Origin: an uncultured Acidimicrobiales bacterium
GTDB taxonomy: Bacteria; Actinomycetota; Acidimicrobiia; Acidimicrobiales; AC-14
Length of the DNA: 44,719 nucleotides
Direction: 5' to 3'
NCBI GenBank assembly: GCA_902805665.1
Contig: CADCTB010000182.1
Coordinates: forward strand, 1 to 44,719
A program made the translations under genes and the position numbers. Positions 15,093 to 23,899 of the stretch are shown here, in pieces (within the stretch, counting starts at the first letter, position 1; each line of letters opens with the position of its first letter). The notes beneath the pieces are model-generated. The model was not told the origin of the DNA. It ran no database searches and worked only from the letters and a program-made list of their open reading frames with translations.

Positions 15093-16829
15093 TCAGGGCG
15101 TGCGCACGACGATCACGCTCTCCGGGGGGAGGACGGCCCGCCCGTCGCCCACCACCGGCTCGTCGACGGACGACAGGACCACGTCACCAGGCGGGATGCT
15201 GATCGTCGCCCGCTCCCCGCCCAGGTTGCACGCCACGGTCACCGGCCCCCGGCCGAGCACCACCCACCGCCCTGCCTCGTCGAAGTCGACGTGGACATCG
15301 GCACCCGCCTCACCGACCAACTCCTGAGTCGAGCGGCGGAGGGCGATGAGCCGCTTGTGCCAGTCGAGCAGGTCGGCGTGCCGGGGCTCGGCCGTCTCGT
15401 CCCAGTCGAGCTTCGACCGGCGGAAGGTCTCGGGGTCCTGGGGGTCGGGGACGTCGGCCGGGTCCCAACCGAACGATGCGAACTCCCGCCGCCGGCCCTC
15501 GGTGACGGCCTTGCCGAGCTCGGGGTCGTCGTGGTCGGTGAAGTAGAGAAAGGGTGTCGACGCCCCCCACTCCTCGCCCTGGAACAACATTGGCACCGAC
15601 GGCCCGAGCACGACGATGGCGGCGGCGACCTTGAGCAGGCCGTCGCTGAGAAGCGCCGAGCTGCGCTCGCCGTGGGCCCGGTTGCCGATCTGGTCGTGGT
15701 TCTGGAGATAGCCCAGGAAGCGGGTCGGCGGGATGCCGGCGGGCGTGCGCCCGTGGCGGCGGCGGCGATGCGGCGAGTACGAGCCGTCGTAGACGAAGGC
15801 CTGGCGCAGCGACTTGGCCAGCTGGCCCACGGACCCGAAGTCCGCGTAGTAGCCGGCCCGCTCGCCGGTGAGGTGGGCGTGGAGGGCGTGGTGGAAGTCG
15901 TCGCTCCACTGGGCGTCCATGCCGTAGCCGCCCACCTCCCGGTCGGCGACGATCCGGGGGTCGTTGAGATCGCTCTCGGCGATGAGGAACTTCGGCAGGC
16001 CCAACTCCGCCTCGAGCTCGTCGACCCGGCCGGCCAGCTCCTCCAGGATGTGGGTGGCCGAGGTGTCGACGATGGCATGGACCGCGTCCAGGCGAAGGCC
16101 GTCGGCGTGGTAGTCCCGCAGCCACATGAGGGCGTTGTCGACGACGAACTCCCGCACCGGGTCGCTGTCCGGGCCGTCGAGGTTCACCGCCTCTCCCCAG
16201 GGCGTGCCGTACCGGTCGGTGAAGTAGGGCCCGTACAGCCCCAGGTAGTTCCCGGAGGGGCCGAGGTGGTTGTAGACGACGTCGATGATCACCGACAGTC
16301 CCCGGCCGTGGCAGGCGTCGACCAGGCGCTTGAGCCCTTCGGGGCCGCCGTCGCCCGACTTCGGCGCGTAAAGGTCCACCCCGTCGTAGCCCCATCCCCA
16401 CCGGCCCGGGTACTCGACCACCGGCAGCAGCTCGACGGTTGTCACGCCGAGGTCCACCAGGTGGTCCAGCCGGGAGATGACGCCGTCGTAGGTCGCCTCC
16501 GGCGAGAACGTGTCGACGTGCAGCTCGTAGACCACGGCATCGGCCAGGGCGACGCCACCCCGCCAGGCGCCGTCCGACCACGTGAACGAGGAATGGTCCA
16601 CCAGCCGCGACGGGCCGTGCACCCCGTCGGGCTGCCACGGCGACCGGGGGTCGGGCCGGGGCTCGCCTCCGTCGAGGGAGTAGGCGTAGTCGTCACCGGG
16701 GCCGGCGCCCTCCACGTTGCCGGAGAACCAGCCCATCTCGTCGGGCCCGTCGAGGGCGTGCCGCTCGTCGCGCCGAAGGACAAGGTCGACACGACGGGCG
16801 CGCGGCGCCCACACCCGGAAGAAGGTCAT
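15093..16829 (-). CDS. treZ: malto-oligosyltrehalose trehalohydrolase
   Basis: This 578-residue GH13 enzyme hydrolyses the alpha-1,4 bond next to the terminal trehalosyl unit made by TreY, releasing trehalose. An N-terminal carbohydrate-binding-like domain (1-90, FFRVWAPRARRVDLVL) precedes the TIM barrel. Catalytic residues are Asp248 (GLRLDAVHA), Glu285 (LIAESDLND) and transition-state Asp379 (LQNHDQIGNRA). WGWGYDGVDLYAP is the usual TreZ motif. ATG 16829 starts two bases after the treY stop codon, so the genes form one operon. The longer upstream frame lies within treY and is rejected. The debranching enzyme gene treX, often the third member, is not in the window. Confidence 0.95.
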   Translation of the reverse strand: MTFFRVWAPRARRVDLVLRRDERHALDGPDEMGWFSGNVEGAGPGDDYAYSLDGGEPRPDPRSPWQPDGVHGPSRLVDHSSFTWSDGAWRGGVALADAVVYELHVDTFSPEATYDGVISRLDHLVDLGVTTVELLPVVEYPGRWGWGYDGVDLYAPKSGDGGPEGLKRLVDACHGRGLSVIIDVVYNHLGPSGNYLGLYGPYFTDRYGTPWGEAVNLDGPDSDPVREFVVDNALMWLRDYHADGLRLDAVHAIVDTSATHILEELAGRVDELEAELGLPKFLIAESDLNDPRIVADREVGGYGMDAQWSDDFHHALHAHLTGERAGYYADFGSVGQLAKSLRQAFVYDGSYSPHRRRRHGRTPAGIPPTRFLGYLQNHDQIGNRAHGERSSALLSDGLLKVAAAIVVLGPSVPMLFQGEEWGASTPFLYFTDHDDPELGKAVTEGRRREFASFGWDPADVPDPQDPETFRRSKLDWDETAEPRHADLLDWHKRLIALRRSTQELVGEAGADVHVDFDEAGRWVVLGRGPVTVACNLGGERATISIPPGDVVLSSVDEPVVGDGRAVLPPESVIVVRTP

Positions 16830-16831
16830 CG

Positions 16832-19492
16832 TCAGTTCCTCACCAATAGGGCCACGGGGAAACCGCCGAGCAGCGCGCCGAGCGAGACCGGGCCGCCGTC
16901 GGCCGTCGAACCGCCGAGCTCGTCGACCCACCGGCCGGGGGGCAGATCGACGGTGGTGTCGCCCCAGCCGTCACGGAGCCCCATGACCAGCCGCGGCACG
17001 ACCACCGCCACGGCGCGCGCGGAGCTCGGCTCCGACCGCACGAAGGCCACCGTGTGCGCGGCCCGCCCGCCGCGGGCCGTCAGTGGCTCGTACCGGCCTC
17101 CGACGAAGCAGCCCTCGAGGCGGCGCCGGACGTCGAGGGCCCGATGGGTCAGCCACAGCTTGGACGCGCCCTCGTCGTCCCAGTCCTGGACCTCGACCGC
17201 CGATGCCGTCCTGACCTTCTCGAGGAGCCGGCGGCGGGCGTCGTAGTCGACCGGCCTGCGGTTGTCGGGGTCGACCAGGCTCAGGTCCCACAGCTCGGTG
17301 CCCTGGTAGATGTCGGGGACGCCGGGGGAGGTGAGCTTCAACAGGGTCTGGGCCAGCGACGTGCGGCGACCGGCGGCCACCAGCGGATCGGTGAAGGCGG
17401 CAAGGTCGGAGCCGAACTCGTCGTCGGCCAGGACGTCCCGCACGAACGCGGCGAGGGCCTCGTCGTACTCAGGGTCGGGGTCGACCCACGACGTGTGCTC
17501 CTTGGCCTCGCGCGACGCCTTCTCCATGAAGGCCACCGCCCGGTCGACGCCTAGGGGATAGGCGCCCGCCAGCACCTGGTAGAGCAGGTACTCGGCGTTG
17601 CGGTCCGGCATGCCGTTGCGCCGGTGGCGGCCGTTCATCCCCGTCCAGCGGGCCACGGCTGCGCCCCACTCCTCGGGGATCTCCGACAGGAGGCTGATCC
17701 GGGCCCGGACGTCCTCGCTGCGCTTGGTGTCGTGGGTCGACGTGGCCAGCAGTGTCGCCGGCCACTCGGTGGCCACTCTCGCGTTGTGGGCGTGGAAGGC
17801 ATCGACCGGTGTCCCGAAGCGGCCCGGATCGCCCCCCACCTCGTTGAGGGACACCAGCCGGTTGTACTGGTAGAAGGTCGTGTCCTCCACGCCCTTGGCC
17901 ATCACCGCACCGCTCAGCTGCTGGAACCGGAGCGCGAGATCGTCCTCGTTCTCGCCCGGGACGCGCATGAGGAGTATCCGGCCGAGGAAGGTGAAGAGGT
18001 CCTCGTCCACCTCGGGGCGACTCTCCTTGGCCCGCGCCACCGCGGCCTCCACCCGGGCCACGTCGTCGGTCGACGGCTCGGCCCCGCCGGGACGGACGTA
18101 GGTCCGGTAGACGTCGAGGCCGGCGAGCACCTCTCGAAGGGCGCGGGAGAGGTCCTGGCGGGTGTAGTCGCGGTAGCAACGGTGCCGTTCGCACACGGCC
18201 ACCAGCAGGTTGGTCAGCCGGCTGACGTCAGCGGCGAGGACCTCCCGCATCACCAGGTGCTTGTTGCGGTGCACGAGGGACTCGTACGTCCCGGGCTCCT
18301 CGACCACGCCGGCGTACGCCTCGTCGAGCGGGCCCTCGCCCGCCGGGTCGACGAACAGGCCGTTCACCCCGGCGGCGAAGTCGTAGCCCGAGGTGCCCTC
18401 CACCGCCCAGCCCGACGGAAGGCTCTCGTCTGCCTCCAGGATCTTCTCCACCACGATGTAGGTGCCCGGCGGCGTGGCGTGGCGCAGGAGCTGTAGGTAC
18501 CCGGCCGGGTGACGGAGGCCGTCGACATGGTCGACGCGCAGCCCGTCGACCTTGCCCTCACGCACGAGCTCGATCATCGTTTCGTGGGTGTCGGCGAAGA
18601 CGAACAGGTTCTCGCTGCGCAGGGCGATCAGCGTGGCGATGTCGAAGAAGCGCCGGTAGTCGAGCTCCTGACCGGCCACCTTCCAGTAGGCGAGCCGGTA
18701 GTTCTGGCGTTCGAGGAGGGCGTCCATGGCGTCGCCGTCGGCGTTGAGGGCGGCCACGGCCTCGTCGACGGCGGCGGCCACGTCGGGTTGCTCTTCGAGC
18801 AGCTCGGCCAGGTTCCCCCGCAGCACCTCCTTGTCCCGGTGGCGCTCTTCCACGCTCTCCCGGTCGTTGGCGTCCGAGGGCGGCAGGCGGCCGAGGGCGG
18901 TGGCGATGCTGGCCAGGTGGTCTGACTTGACCCCCGCCGCCACCGCGCCCAGCAGCTCGTCGAGGGTGCGGGGTGAGACCGGGGCGGCGTGGTCGAAGTA
19001 ACGGAACTCGAACGAGCCCCGGTCGCGGACAAGTGTGATCTCGCCCCGGTCGATGCAGCGGCCGACGTGGTCACCGAGCACGGGCATCAGCACCCGGAGC
19101 CGCAGCCGCTCCTCGGGCGGATCCCAGTCGATGTCGAAGTAGGACGCGTAGCGGCTCGACCTGCCGTTCTCGAGGACGTCCCACCACCAGGTGTTCTCCC
19201 GCCCGCTGATGGCCATGTGGTTGGGCACGATGTCGACCAGCTGGCTCATGCCCCGGGCCGCGAGCGCCTGGCACAGCCGCTCGTAGGCCTCGTCGCCACC
19301 GAGCTCGACGTTGAGCCGGTGGTGGTCGACCACGTCGTAGCCGTGGGTGCTGCCGGGCGCGGCCTGGAGGAAGGGCGAGCAGTAGAGGTGGGTGACGCCG
19401 AGGTCGGCGAGGTAGTCGACGACGGCGGCGGCGTCGTCGAAGGTGAACCCGCCGTGAAGCTGGACGCGATAGGTGGCGCGAGGGGTCGACAT
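16832..19492 (-). CDS. treY: malto-oligosyltrehalose synthase
   Basis: This 886-residue GH13 family enzyme isomerises the reducing-end glucose of malto-oligosaccharides into an alpha,alpha-1,1 linkage. It begins with the characteristic TYRVQLHGGFTF and LYCSPFLQAAPGSTHGYDVVD segments. The nucleophile motif is DGLRVDHVDGLRHP near residue 320, followed by VVEKIL (acid/base Glu), and STHDTKRSEDVRARI is the TreY-specific motif toward the C-terminus. It is the first gene of the treY-treZ operon, which converts glycogen or maltodextrin into trehalose as a stress protectant. The length is on the longer side but normal for actinobacterial TreY. Confidence 0.95.
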   Translation of the reverse strand: MSTPRATYRVQLHGGFTFDDAAAVVDYLADLGVTHLYCSPFLQAAPGSTHGYDVVDHHRLNVELGGDEAYERLCQALAARGMSQLVDIVPNHMAISGRENTWWWDVLENGRSSRYASYFDIDWDPPEERLRLRVLMPVLGDHVGRCIDRGEITLVRDRGSFEFRYFDHAAPVSPRTLDELLGAVAAGVKSDHLASIATALGRLPPSDANDRESVEERHRDKEVLRGNLAELLEEQPDVAAAVDEAVAALNADGDAMDALLERQNYRLAYWKVAGQELDYRRFFDIATLIALRSENLFVFADTHETMIELVREGKVDGLRVDHVDGLRHPAGYLQLLRHATPPGTYIVVEKILEADESLPSGWAVEGTSGYDFAAGVNGLFVDPAGEGPLDEAYAGVVEEPGTYESLVHRNKHLVMREVLAADVSRLTNLLVAVCERHRCYRDYTRQDLSRALREVLAGLDVYRTYVRPGGAEPSTDDVARVEAAVARAKESRPEVDEDLFTFLGRILLMRVPGENEDDLALRFQQLSGAVMAKGVEDTTFYQYNRLVSLNEVGGDPGRFGTPVDAFHAHNARVATEWPATLLATSTHDTKRSEDVRARISLLSEIPEEWGAAVARWTGMNGRHRRNGMPDRNAEYLLYQVLAGAYPLGVDRAVAFMEKASREAKEHTSWVDPDPEYDEALAAFVRDVLADDEFGSDLAAFTDPLVAAGRRTSLAQTLLKLTSPGVPDIYQGTELWDLSLVDPDNRRPVDYDARRRLLEKVRTASAVEVQDWDDEGASKLWLTHRALDVRRRLEGCFVGGRYEPLTARGGRAAHTVAFVRSEPSSARAVAVVVPRLVMGLRDGWGDTTVDLPPGRWVDELGGSTADGGPVSLGALLGGFPVALLVRN

Positions 19493-19533
19493 CGGCTCCG
19501 GCGACGCTACCCCTGCACGCGCGCAGCGCGATC

Positions 19534-20619
19534 ATGACTCGCATGCAACTGCCGGTGATGCCCCCCGTGAAGCCCATGCTGGCCAAGCTGGCCCGGGACA
19601 TGCCGGCCCCCGAGGGGATGCTCTACGAGCCCAAGTGGGACGGGTTCCGCTGCATCGTCTTCCGCGACGGCGACGAGGTGGAGCTGGGCAGCCGCAACGA
19701 GAAGCCGCTCACCCGGTACTTCCCCGAGCTGCCCCCGGCGCTCAGAGCGAACCTGCCGGGACGCTGCGTGGTCGACGGGGAGATCGTGATCGCCGGAAAG
19801 AACGGGCTGGACTTCGAGGCGCTGCTGCAGCGCATCCATCCCGCGGCATCCCGCATCAAGATGCTGGCCGAGACCACGCCCGCCGCGTTCGTCGCCTTCG
19901 ACCTCCTGGCCCTCGGCGACGACGACCTGCGGGCCCGCCCGTTCGCCGAGCGGCGAGCCGCCCTCGAGCAGGCCCTGGCGACGGCCCGACCGCCCGTCCA
20001 CCTCACGCCCGCCACCGGCGACGCCGGCGTCGCCACCGAGTGGTTCAACCGCTTCGAAGGCGCCGGGCTCGACGGGGTGGTGGCCAAGCCGCTGTCGCTG
20101 CCGTACCGGGAGGACGAGCGGGTGATGTGGAAGGTGAAGCACGCGCGGACCGCGGACTGTGTGGTCGGCGGGTTCCGCATCCACAAGGACGGCGCAGGGG
20201 TCGGCTCGCTGCTCCTCGGCCTCTACGACGACGAGGGCACGCTGCACCACGTCGGCGTGGCCTCGTCGTTCAGCGTCGTGCGGCGCAAGGAGCTGATGGA
20301 GGAGCTGGCCCCGTACCGGACTGACGCGCTCGACGGCCATCCGTGGGCCGCGTGGGCCGAGGCCGAGGCCCAGGCGGCGGAGAAAGGGGGGCGCATGCCA
20401 GGCGGGCAGAGCCGCTGGAACGCCGGCCGCAACATGGAGTGGCAGCCCCTGCGTCCGGAGCTGGTGGCCGAGGTGGCGTTCGACCACCTGCAGGGCGACC
20501 GCTTCCGGCACGCCACCTCCTTCGTTCGCTGGCGGCCCGAGCGCGAGCCCCGGTCGTGCACCTACGGACAGCTCGAGTCGGCTGTCCCCGAGGAGCTGGC
20601 CGCGGTCTTCGGAGCCTGA
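19534..20619 (+). CDS. ATP-dependent DNA ligase, LigC type
   Basis: This 361-residue protein has the nucleotidyltransferase core of ATP ligases. Motif I is EPKWDGFRC with adenylated Lys34, followed by the RNEKPLTRYFPEL, DGEIVI and FDLLALGDDDL segments, GVVAKP (motif IV) and WKVKHARTADCVV (motif V). A C-terminal OB fold spans about 240-340. The length matches mycobacterial LigC, which seals nicks in repair. No Ku or primase/polymerase gene is next to it, so participation in end joining is not supported by context. ATG 19546 (MQLPVMPP) is an alternative start. The gene is divergent from treY. Confidence 0.9.
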   Translation: MTRMQLPVMPPVKPMLAKLARDMPAPEGMLYEPKWDGFRCIVFRDGDEVELGSRNEKPLTRYFPELPPALRANLPGRCVVDGEIVIAGKNGLDFEALLQRIHPAASRIKMLAETTPAAFVAFDLLALGDDDLRARPFAERRAALEQALATARPPVHLTPATGDAGVATEWFNRFEGAGLDGVVAKPLSLPYREDERVMWKVKHARTADCVVGGFRIHKDGAGVGSLLLGLYDDEGTLHHVGVASSFSVVRRKELMEELAPYRTDALDGHPWAAWAEAEAQAAEKGGRMPGGQSRWNAGRNMEWQPLRPELVAEVAFDHLQGDRFRHATSFVRWRPEREPRSCTYGQLESAVPEELAAVFGA

Positions 20620-20660
20620 GACGTTGGTTCGCGGCCTGTCTTGGGCACAGACAGGGGTAG

Positions 20661-21041
20661 ATGATGGTTTCTGCCCTTACCCGCCCCGTGGAGCTGTCCC
20701 GACAGCCGGCGCTCGCCCGCCGGGAGCTGACGGCCATGCTGACCGACGCCGGGTGGGACGGAGACGTCGACGGGGTGCTCCTCGCCGTGCACGAGGCGAT
20801 GGTGAACGCGCATCGCCACGGGGGCGGCGTGACCCACGCGGGTGCCCGCTTGGACGGGCACAGCCTGGTGGTCGAGATCGCCGATCGGGGCCGGGGCTTC
20901 GACGTCCCCGACTCCCCGGGCATGCCCGACCTCACCGCCGAGCGGGGACGAGGCCTGTTCCTGATCCGCCACCTGGCCTCCGACGCCCACCTCGTGCGCA
21001 ACGGCGCCGACGTGCGCCTTGTCCTCACCTTCGACCGATGA
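20661..21041 (+). CDS. anti-sigma/serine kinase-like HATPase protein (RsbW type)
   Basis: This 126-residue protein is a minimal GHKL ATPase. The N box is AVHEAMVNAHRHG (about 42-54), the G1 box DRGRGFD and the G2 box RGRGLFLIRHL. There is no histidine phosphoacceptor or sensor domain, so it is not a two-component kinase. RsbW/SpoIIAB-like proteins bind a sigma factor or phosphorylate an anti-anti-sigma protein. A sigma-70 family gene starts 79 bases downstream in the same direction, which suggests a regulatory pair, but RsbW proteins usually bind SigB/SigF-type factors and this sigma is of another group. The SD-like AGGGGT precedes ATG 20661. Confidence 0.8.
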   Translation: MMVSALTRPVELSRQPALARRELTAMLTDAGWDGDVDGVLLAVHEAMVNAHRHGGGVTHAGARLDGHSLVVEIADRGRGFDVPDSPGMPDLTAERGRGLFLIRHLASDAHLVRNGADVRLVLTFDR

Positions 21042-21120
21042 CCCTCCCGCGCGACCACGCCGCTGGGACGGATCGGTGGTCCTCTGCTACCTTGACGACT
21101 GCAGCTCCTTGGAGGCGTTC

Positions 21121-22056
21121 TTGGGTAAGACGCGTGGGCAGGGCAGTGAGGAAGAGGACCTCCTCCAGCTCTACCTGAACGACATCGGGAAGTATCCACT
21201 TCTGACCCGGGATGATGAACTGCGCCTCGGCACCCTCACGCGGGCCGGGCAGGCGGCGGCCGCCAAGCTGGCCAGGGGCGACGCGCTCACCGTCGCCGCC
21301 CAGGACGAGCTCGAGGCCGCAGTGGTCGCCGGCGAGGATGCCCACCGGAAGTTCGTCCGGTCCAACCTTCGCCTCGTCGTCTCCATCGCCAAGAAGTACC
21401 AGGCGTCCGGCCTGCCGCTGCTCGACCTCATCCAGGAGGGCAACTTCGGCCTCATTCAGGCCGTCGACCGGTTCGACCCCCGCCGGGGGTTCAAGTTCTC
21501 CACCTACGCGACGTGGTGGATCCGCCAGACCATCGCCCGCGGCATCGCCAACACCAGCCGCAGCATCCGCCTCCCGGTCCACGCCGGCGACCAGCTCCTC
21601 GCCATCCGCATGGCCGCCTCCGCCCTCGAGGTCCGCCACGGGCGCCCGCCCAAGGCGTCGGAGCTGGCGGCCGCCGCCTGCCTCCCGGCCAAGAAGGTGG
21701 AGGAGCTGCTCCCGTACCTGGGCGAGCCGGCGTCGCTCTCCGAGCATCTCATGGACGGTGAGACCGAGATGGGGGAGCTGGTCGAGGACGTCAGCACCCC
21801 GCCGCCCGACCAGGCCGTGTTCGCGGCGATGCTGCCGACCCACGTGGCCCAGCTGCTCTCGGTGCTCGAGCCGCGTGAGCAACAGGTCCTGTGCCTCCGC
21901 TACGGCCTCGACCGGGGCAGCCCCCGCACCCTCGAGGAGGTGGGCGAGCACTTCGGCCTCACCCGCGAGGGCGTGCGCCAGGTCGAGCTGAAGGCCATCT
22001 CCAAGCTGCGCCGCTCCTCGTCGGCCCGCAGCGCCCGCGACCTGCTGACCGCGTAG
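21121..22056 (+). CDS. group 2 RNA polymerase sigma-70 family factor
   Basis: TTG 21121 is chosen as start because GGAGG lies at 21111-21115, five bases upstream; this gives 311 residues. The longer frame to 21019 overlaps the preceding gene. The protein shows region 1.2 (LYLNDIGKYPLLTRDDELRLG), region 2 (FVRSNLRLVVSIAKKYQ...GFKFSTYATWWIRQTIARGIAN), region 3 and region 4 (LEEVGEHFGLTREGVRQVELKAISKLRR). The acidic region 1.1 of the primary sigma is absent, so it is a non-essential primary-like (group 2) factor, directing RNA polymerase under stress or stationary conditions. The adjacent HATPase could control it. Confidence 0.9.
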   Translation: MGKTRGQGSEEEDLLQLYLNDIGKYPLLTRDDELRLGTLTRAGQAAAAKLARGDALTVAAQDELEAAVVAGEDAHRKFVRSNLRLVVSIAKKYQASGLPLLDLIQEGNFGLIQAVDRFDPRRGFKFSTYATWWIRQTIARGIANTSRSIRLPVHAGDQLLAIRMAASALEVRHGRPPKASELAAAACLPAKKVEELLPYLGEPASLSEHLMDGETEMGELVEDVSTPPPDQAVFAAMLPTHVAQLLSVLEPREQQVLCLRYGLDRGSPRTLEEVGEHFGLTREGVRQVELKAISKLRRSSSARSARDLLTA

Positions 22057-22065
22057 AGGCTTCGC

Positions 22066-22581
22066 TCAGAGCCGGCGCCAGTAGACGATGGCGTCCTCGC
22101 CGTCGACCGCTTCGGGAACCCGCCCGACAGCCTGGAACCCGAGGCGCTCGTAGAGCCGGCGGGCGGGATTGGACTCGAAGACCAGGTTGAACTGCAGGGC
22201 GTCGAAGCCGAGCCGGCGAGCCTCGTCGAACGAGTGCCGCACCAGGGCCTCACCGATCCCCCGGCCCCGCAGCTCCGGGACCACGAAGTAGCCGGCGTTG
22301 GCGATGTGCGCGGCCCGGCCGGCGAAATTCGGCTTGAGGTAGTACGAGCCCACCAGGCGCCCGGCCAGGCGGGCGACCGCCACCAGGGACTTGTGGTCGA
22401 GCCAGTAGTCGTCGAAGTCGGCGACGGAGAGCGGCCCGGGGGCCTGGGGGTAGCCCTCGCCGGCGGTGACGATCCCGGCGAAGGCGGAGTACAGCTCGTC
22501 GTGATCGGCGGGCCCCGCTTCGGACACGACGATGTCGAGCCCGGCGTGAGCGCCCTGGGCCAGGGGTAGGTACGGGTTCAT
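22066..22581 (-). CDS. GNAT-family N-acetyltransferase
   Basis: This 171-residue protein carries the GNAT acetyl-CoA loop in YFVVPELRGRGIGEALVRHSFDEARRLG, then FNLVFESNPARRLYERLGFQAVG, the C-terminal part of the fold. The N-terminal half reads IVVSEAGPADHDELYSAF. The acetylated substrate is unknown. ATG 22581 overlaps the ATG of the divergent hsp20 gene in the palindrome CATG (22579-22582). The next in-frame GTG would remove the first beta strand, so the upstream start is preferred. Its 3' end is nine bases from the convergent sigma gene. Confidence 0.85.
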   Translation of the reverse strand: MNPYLPLAQGAHAGLDIVVSEAGPADHDELYSAFAGIVTAGEGYPQAPGPLSVADFDDYWLDHKSLVAVARLAGRLVGSYYLKPNFAGRAAHIANAGYFVVPELRGRGIGEALVRHSFDEARRLGFDALQFNLVFESNPARRLYERLGFQAVGRVPEAVDGEDAIVYWRRL

Positions 22582-23086
22582 GAGCGAATCGACCGTACCC
22601 AAGGCCGTCCGCGCCGACCCGGTGGAGACCGGCGACAGCGTGGAGCCGTCGTCGGAGTCCTCGCAGCAGCCGTCGGGCCCCGGCAACCGCCAGGGCGGCG
22701 GCGAGTGGCCCGACCCTGACACGCCTCCCACCGGCCTCGCCGAGTACGAGCCCCAGCGGGTGCCCGTCAACATGTACGAGACCGAGGGTGCCGTCGTCCT
22801 CCTCATGCCGATGCCCGGCGTGATGGCCGACGACGTGTCGATCGACATCGAGGACGACCGCGTCCATGTCAACGCCACGGAACGGACGCCGGCCGAGAAG
22901 GACTACATCACCCACGAGTGGCACTACGGGCCCTACGAGCGGATGGTCACCGTGCCCAAGGGGTTCGGTGGCCCGGCGTCGGCCACCTTCGGCAACGGCC
23001 AGCTCGCCCTTCGCATCGAGCGGGGTGACAGCCGCAACGGCAAGGTCGTGATCTCCCCCCAGACCGCGGGGCACACCAGCCCGTAG
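22580..23086 (+). CDS. Hsp20/alpha-crystallin small heat shock protein
   Basis: This 168-residue protein has an alpha-crystallin domain at about 62-160: VNMYETEGAVVLLMPMPGVMADDVSIDIEDDRVHVNATE, then EWHYGPYERMVTVPKGF and the strand LALRIERG. It acts as an ATP-independent holdase that keeps unfolding proteins soluble. The N-terminal 60 residues are Pro/Ser/Gly-rich and probably disordered. ATG 22580 shares its first two bases with the complement of the GNAT start codon. Purine-rich AGGGGTAGG about ten bases upstream may serve as SD. The usual IxI tail is replaced by VVI in KVVISPQ. Confidence 0.88.
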   Translation: MSESTVPKAVRADPVETGDSVEPSSESSQQPSGPGNRQGGGEWPDPDTPPTGLAEYEPQRVPVNMYETEGAVVLLMPMPGVMADDVSIDIEDDRVHVNATERTPAEKDYITHEWHYGPYERMVTVPKGFGGPASATFGNGQLALRIERGDSRNGKVVISPQTAGHTSP

Positions 23087-23149
23087 TCCTCAGGCGGCCG
23101 GGCCCTCCGTTGCGCGACGCTGTAGCCGAAGCGGCGAAGGAGGTCGGCG

Positions 23150-23896
23150 ATGGCATCGGACGGCGGATCGTCGGACACATTGGTCAGGTGTCCACGGGAC
23201 AGCGTGGAGACCCGGCTGCAGTGCGCGGAGTGCGGGACACCCATCTGCCCGGCGTGCTTCGTGCGCACCGCCGTCGGGCTCAGGTGCCAGAGCTGCGGTG
23301 AGGCCTCCGGGCCGCCGCGACGGGGGATCGCGTCCAGCCGGCGAGGGCCGGTGCTGGCCCCGCTGGCCCTGGTGGTCGCTCTCATCGTGGCGGGCGGCGC
23401 CTGGGCGGTGACCCGCGGCAATTCCGAGGCCCAGGTCGACGTGGACGAAGGCGGGGAGCGGGTCGTCATTCCTAGTATGGCGATCGGCAACGGCGACCTG
23501 CCCGGTGGACTGTCGTGGACGCTGGAAGCCCGCCGGGACGGGGGGGTCTGCACCATCCTCAACGTCTCCCCCGGAGAGCCGACCCGGGAGCGTTGCCTGC
23601 GCACCCGGAGCTACCGCCCGGTGGGCAACATGTTCACGAGGATCCTCGAGAGCCCGGCCGGCAGGATCTACCTCTCGGTCGGCCAGGTGTCCGATCGGGC
23701 CGAGCGGGTCCGCATCTCCCCCGACGGCGCCGCACCGTTCGAGGTGCCCACCCTTGGTGGGGGAAATGGCTTCGACGTGCGCTTCTTCGTGATGCACACG
23801 ACGGAGAACGTGCACATGTCGCTGAGTGCGCTGGCCGCCGACGGCACACTGCTGGGCCGCGTGGAGCGCCCGAAGATGCCGCAATCGTCCCGCTGA
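23150..23896 (+). CDS. zinc-ribbon (B-box-like) single-pass membrane protein of unknown function
   Basis: This 248-residue protein has an N-terminal zinc-binding module with six cysteines in CAECGTPICPACFVRTAVGLRCQSCG (25-50). A basic linker follows, then one transmembrane helix (about 67-87, VLAPLALVVALIVAGGAWAV) and a 160-residue extracytoplasmic domain with no recognised family. Two cysteines in the outer domain (in VCTIL and ERCLR) could form a disulfide. The cytoplasmic zinc module is common at the N-terminus of actinobacterial membrane proteins. GGAGG six bases before ATG 23150 supports the start. The function is unknown; it is convergent with the ABC transporter operon, three bases apart. 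Confidence 0.75.
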   Translation: MASDGGSSDTLVRCPRDSVETRLQCAECGTPICPACFVRTAVGLRCQSCGEASGPPRRGIASSRRGPVLAPLALVVALIVAGGAWAVTRGNSEAQVDVDEGGERVVIPSMAIGNGDLPGGLSWTLEARRDGGVCTILNVSPGEPTRERCLRTRSYRPVGNMFTRILESPAGRIYLSVGQVSDRAERVRISPDGAAPFEVPTLGGGNGFDVRFFVMHTTENVHMSLSALAADGTLLGRVERPKMPQSSR

Positions 23897-23899
23897 CCG

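Noticed and set aside
20661-21041. Two-component sensor kinase
   Set aside because: Only the ATPase domain is present; no phosphoacceptor histidine domain or sensor.
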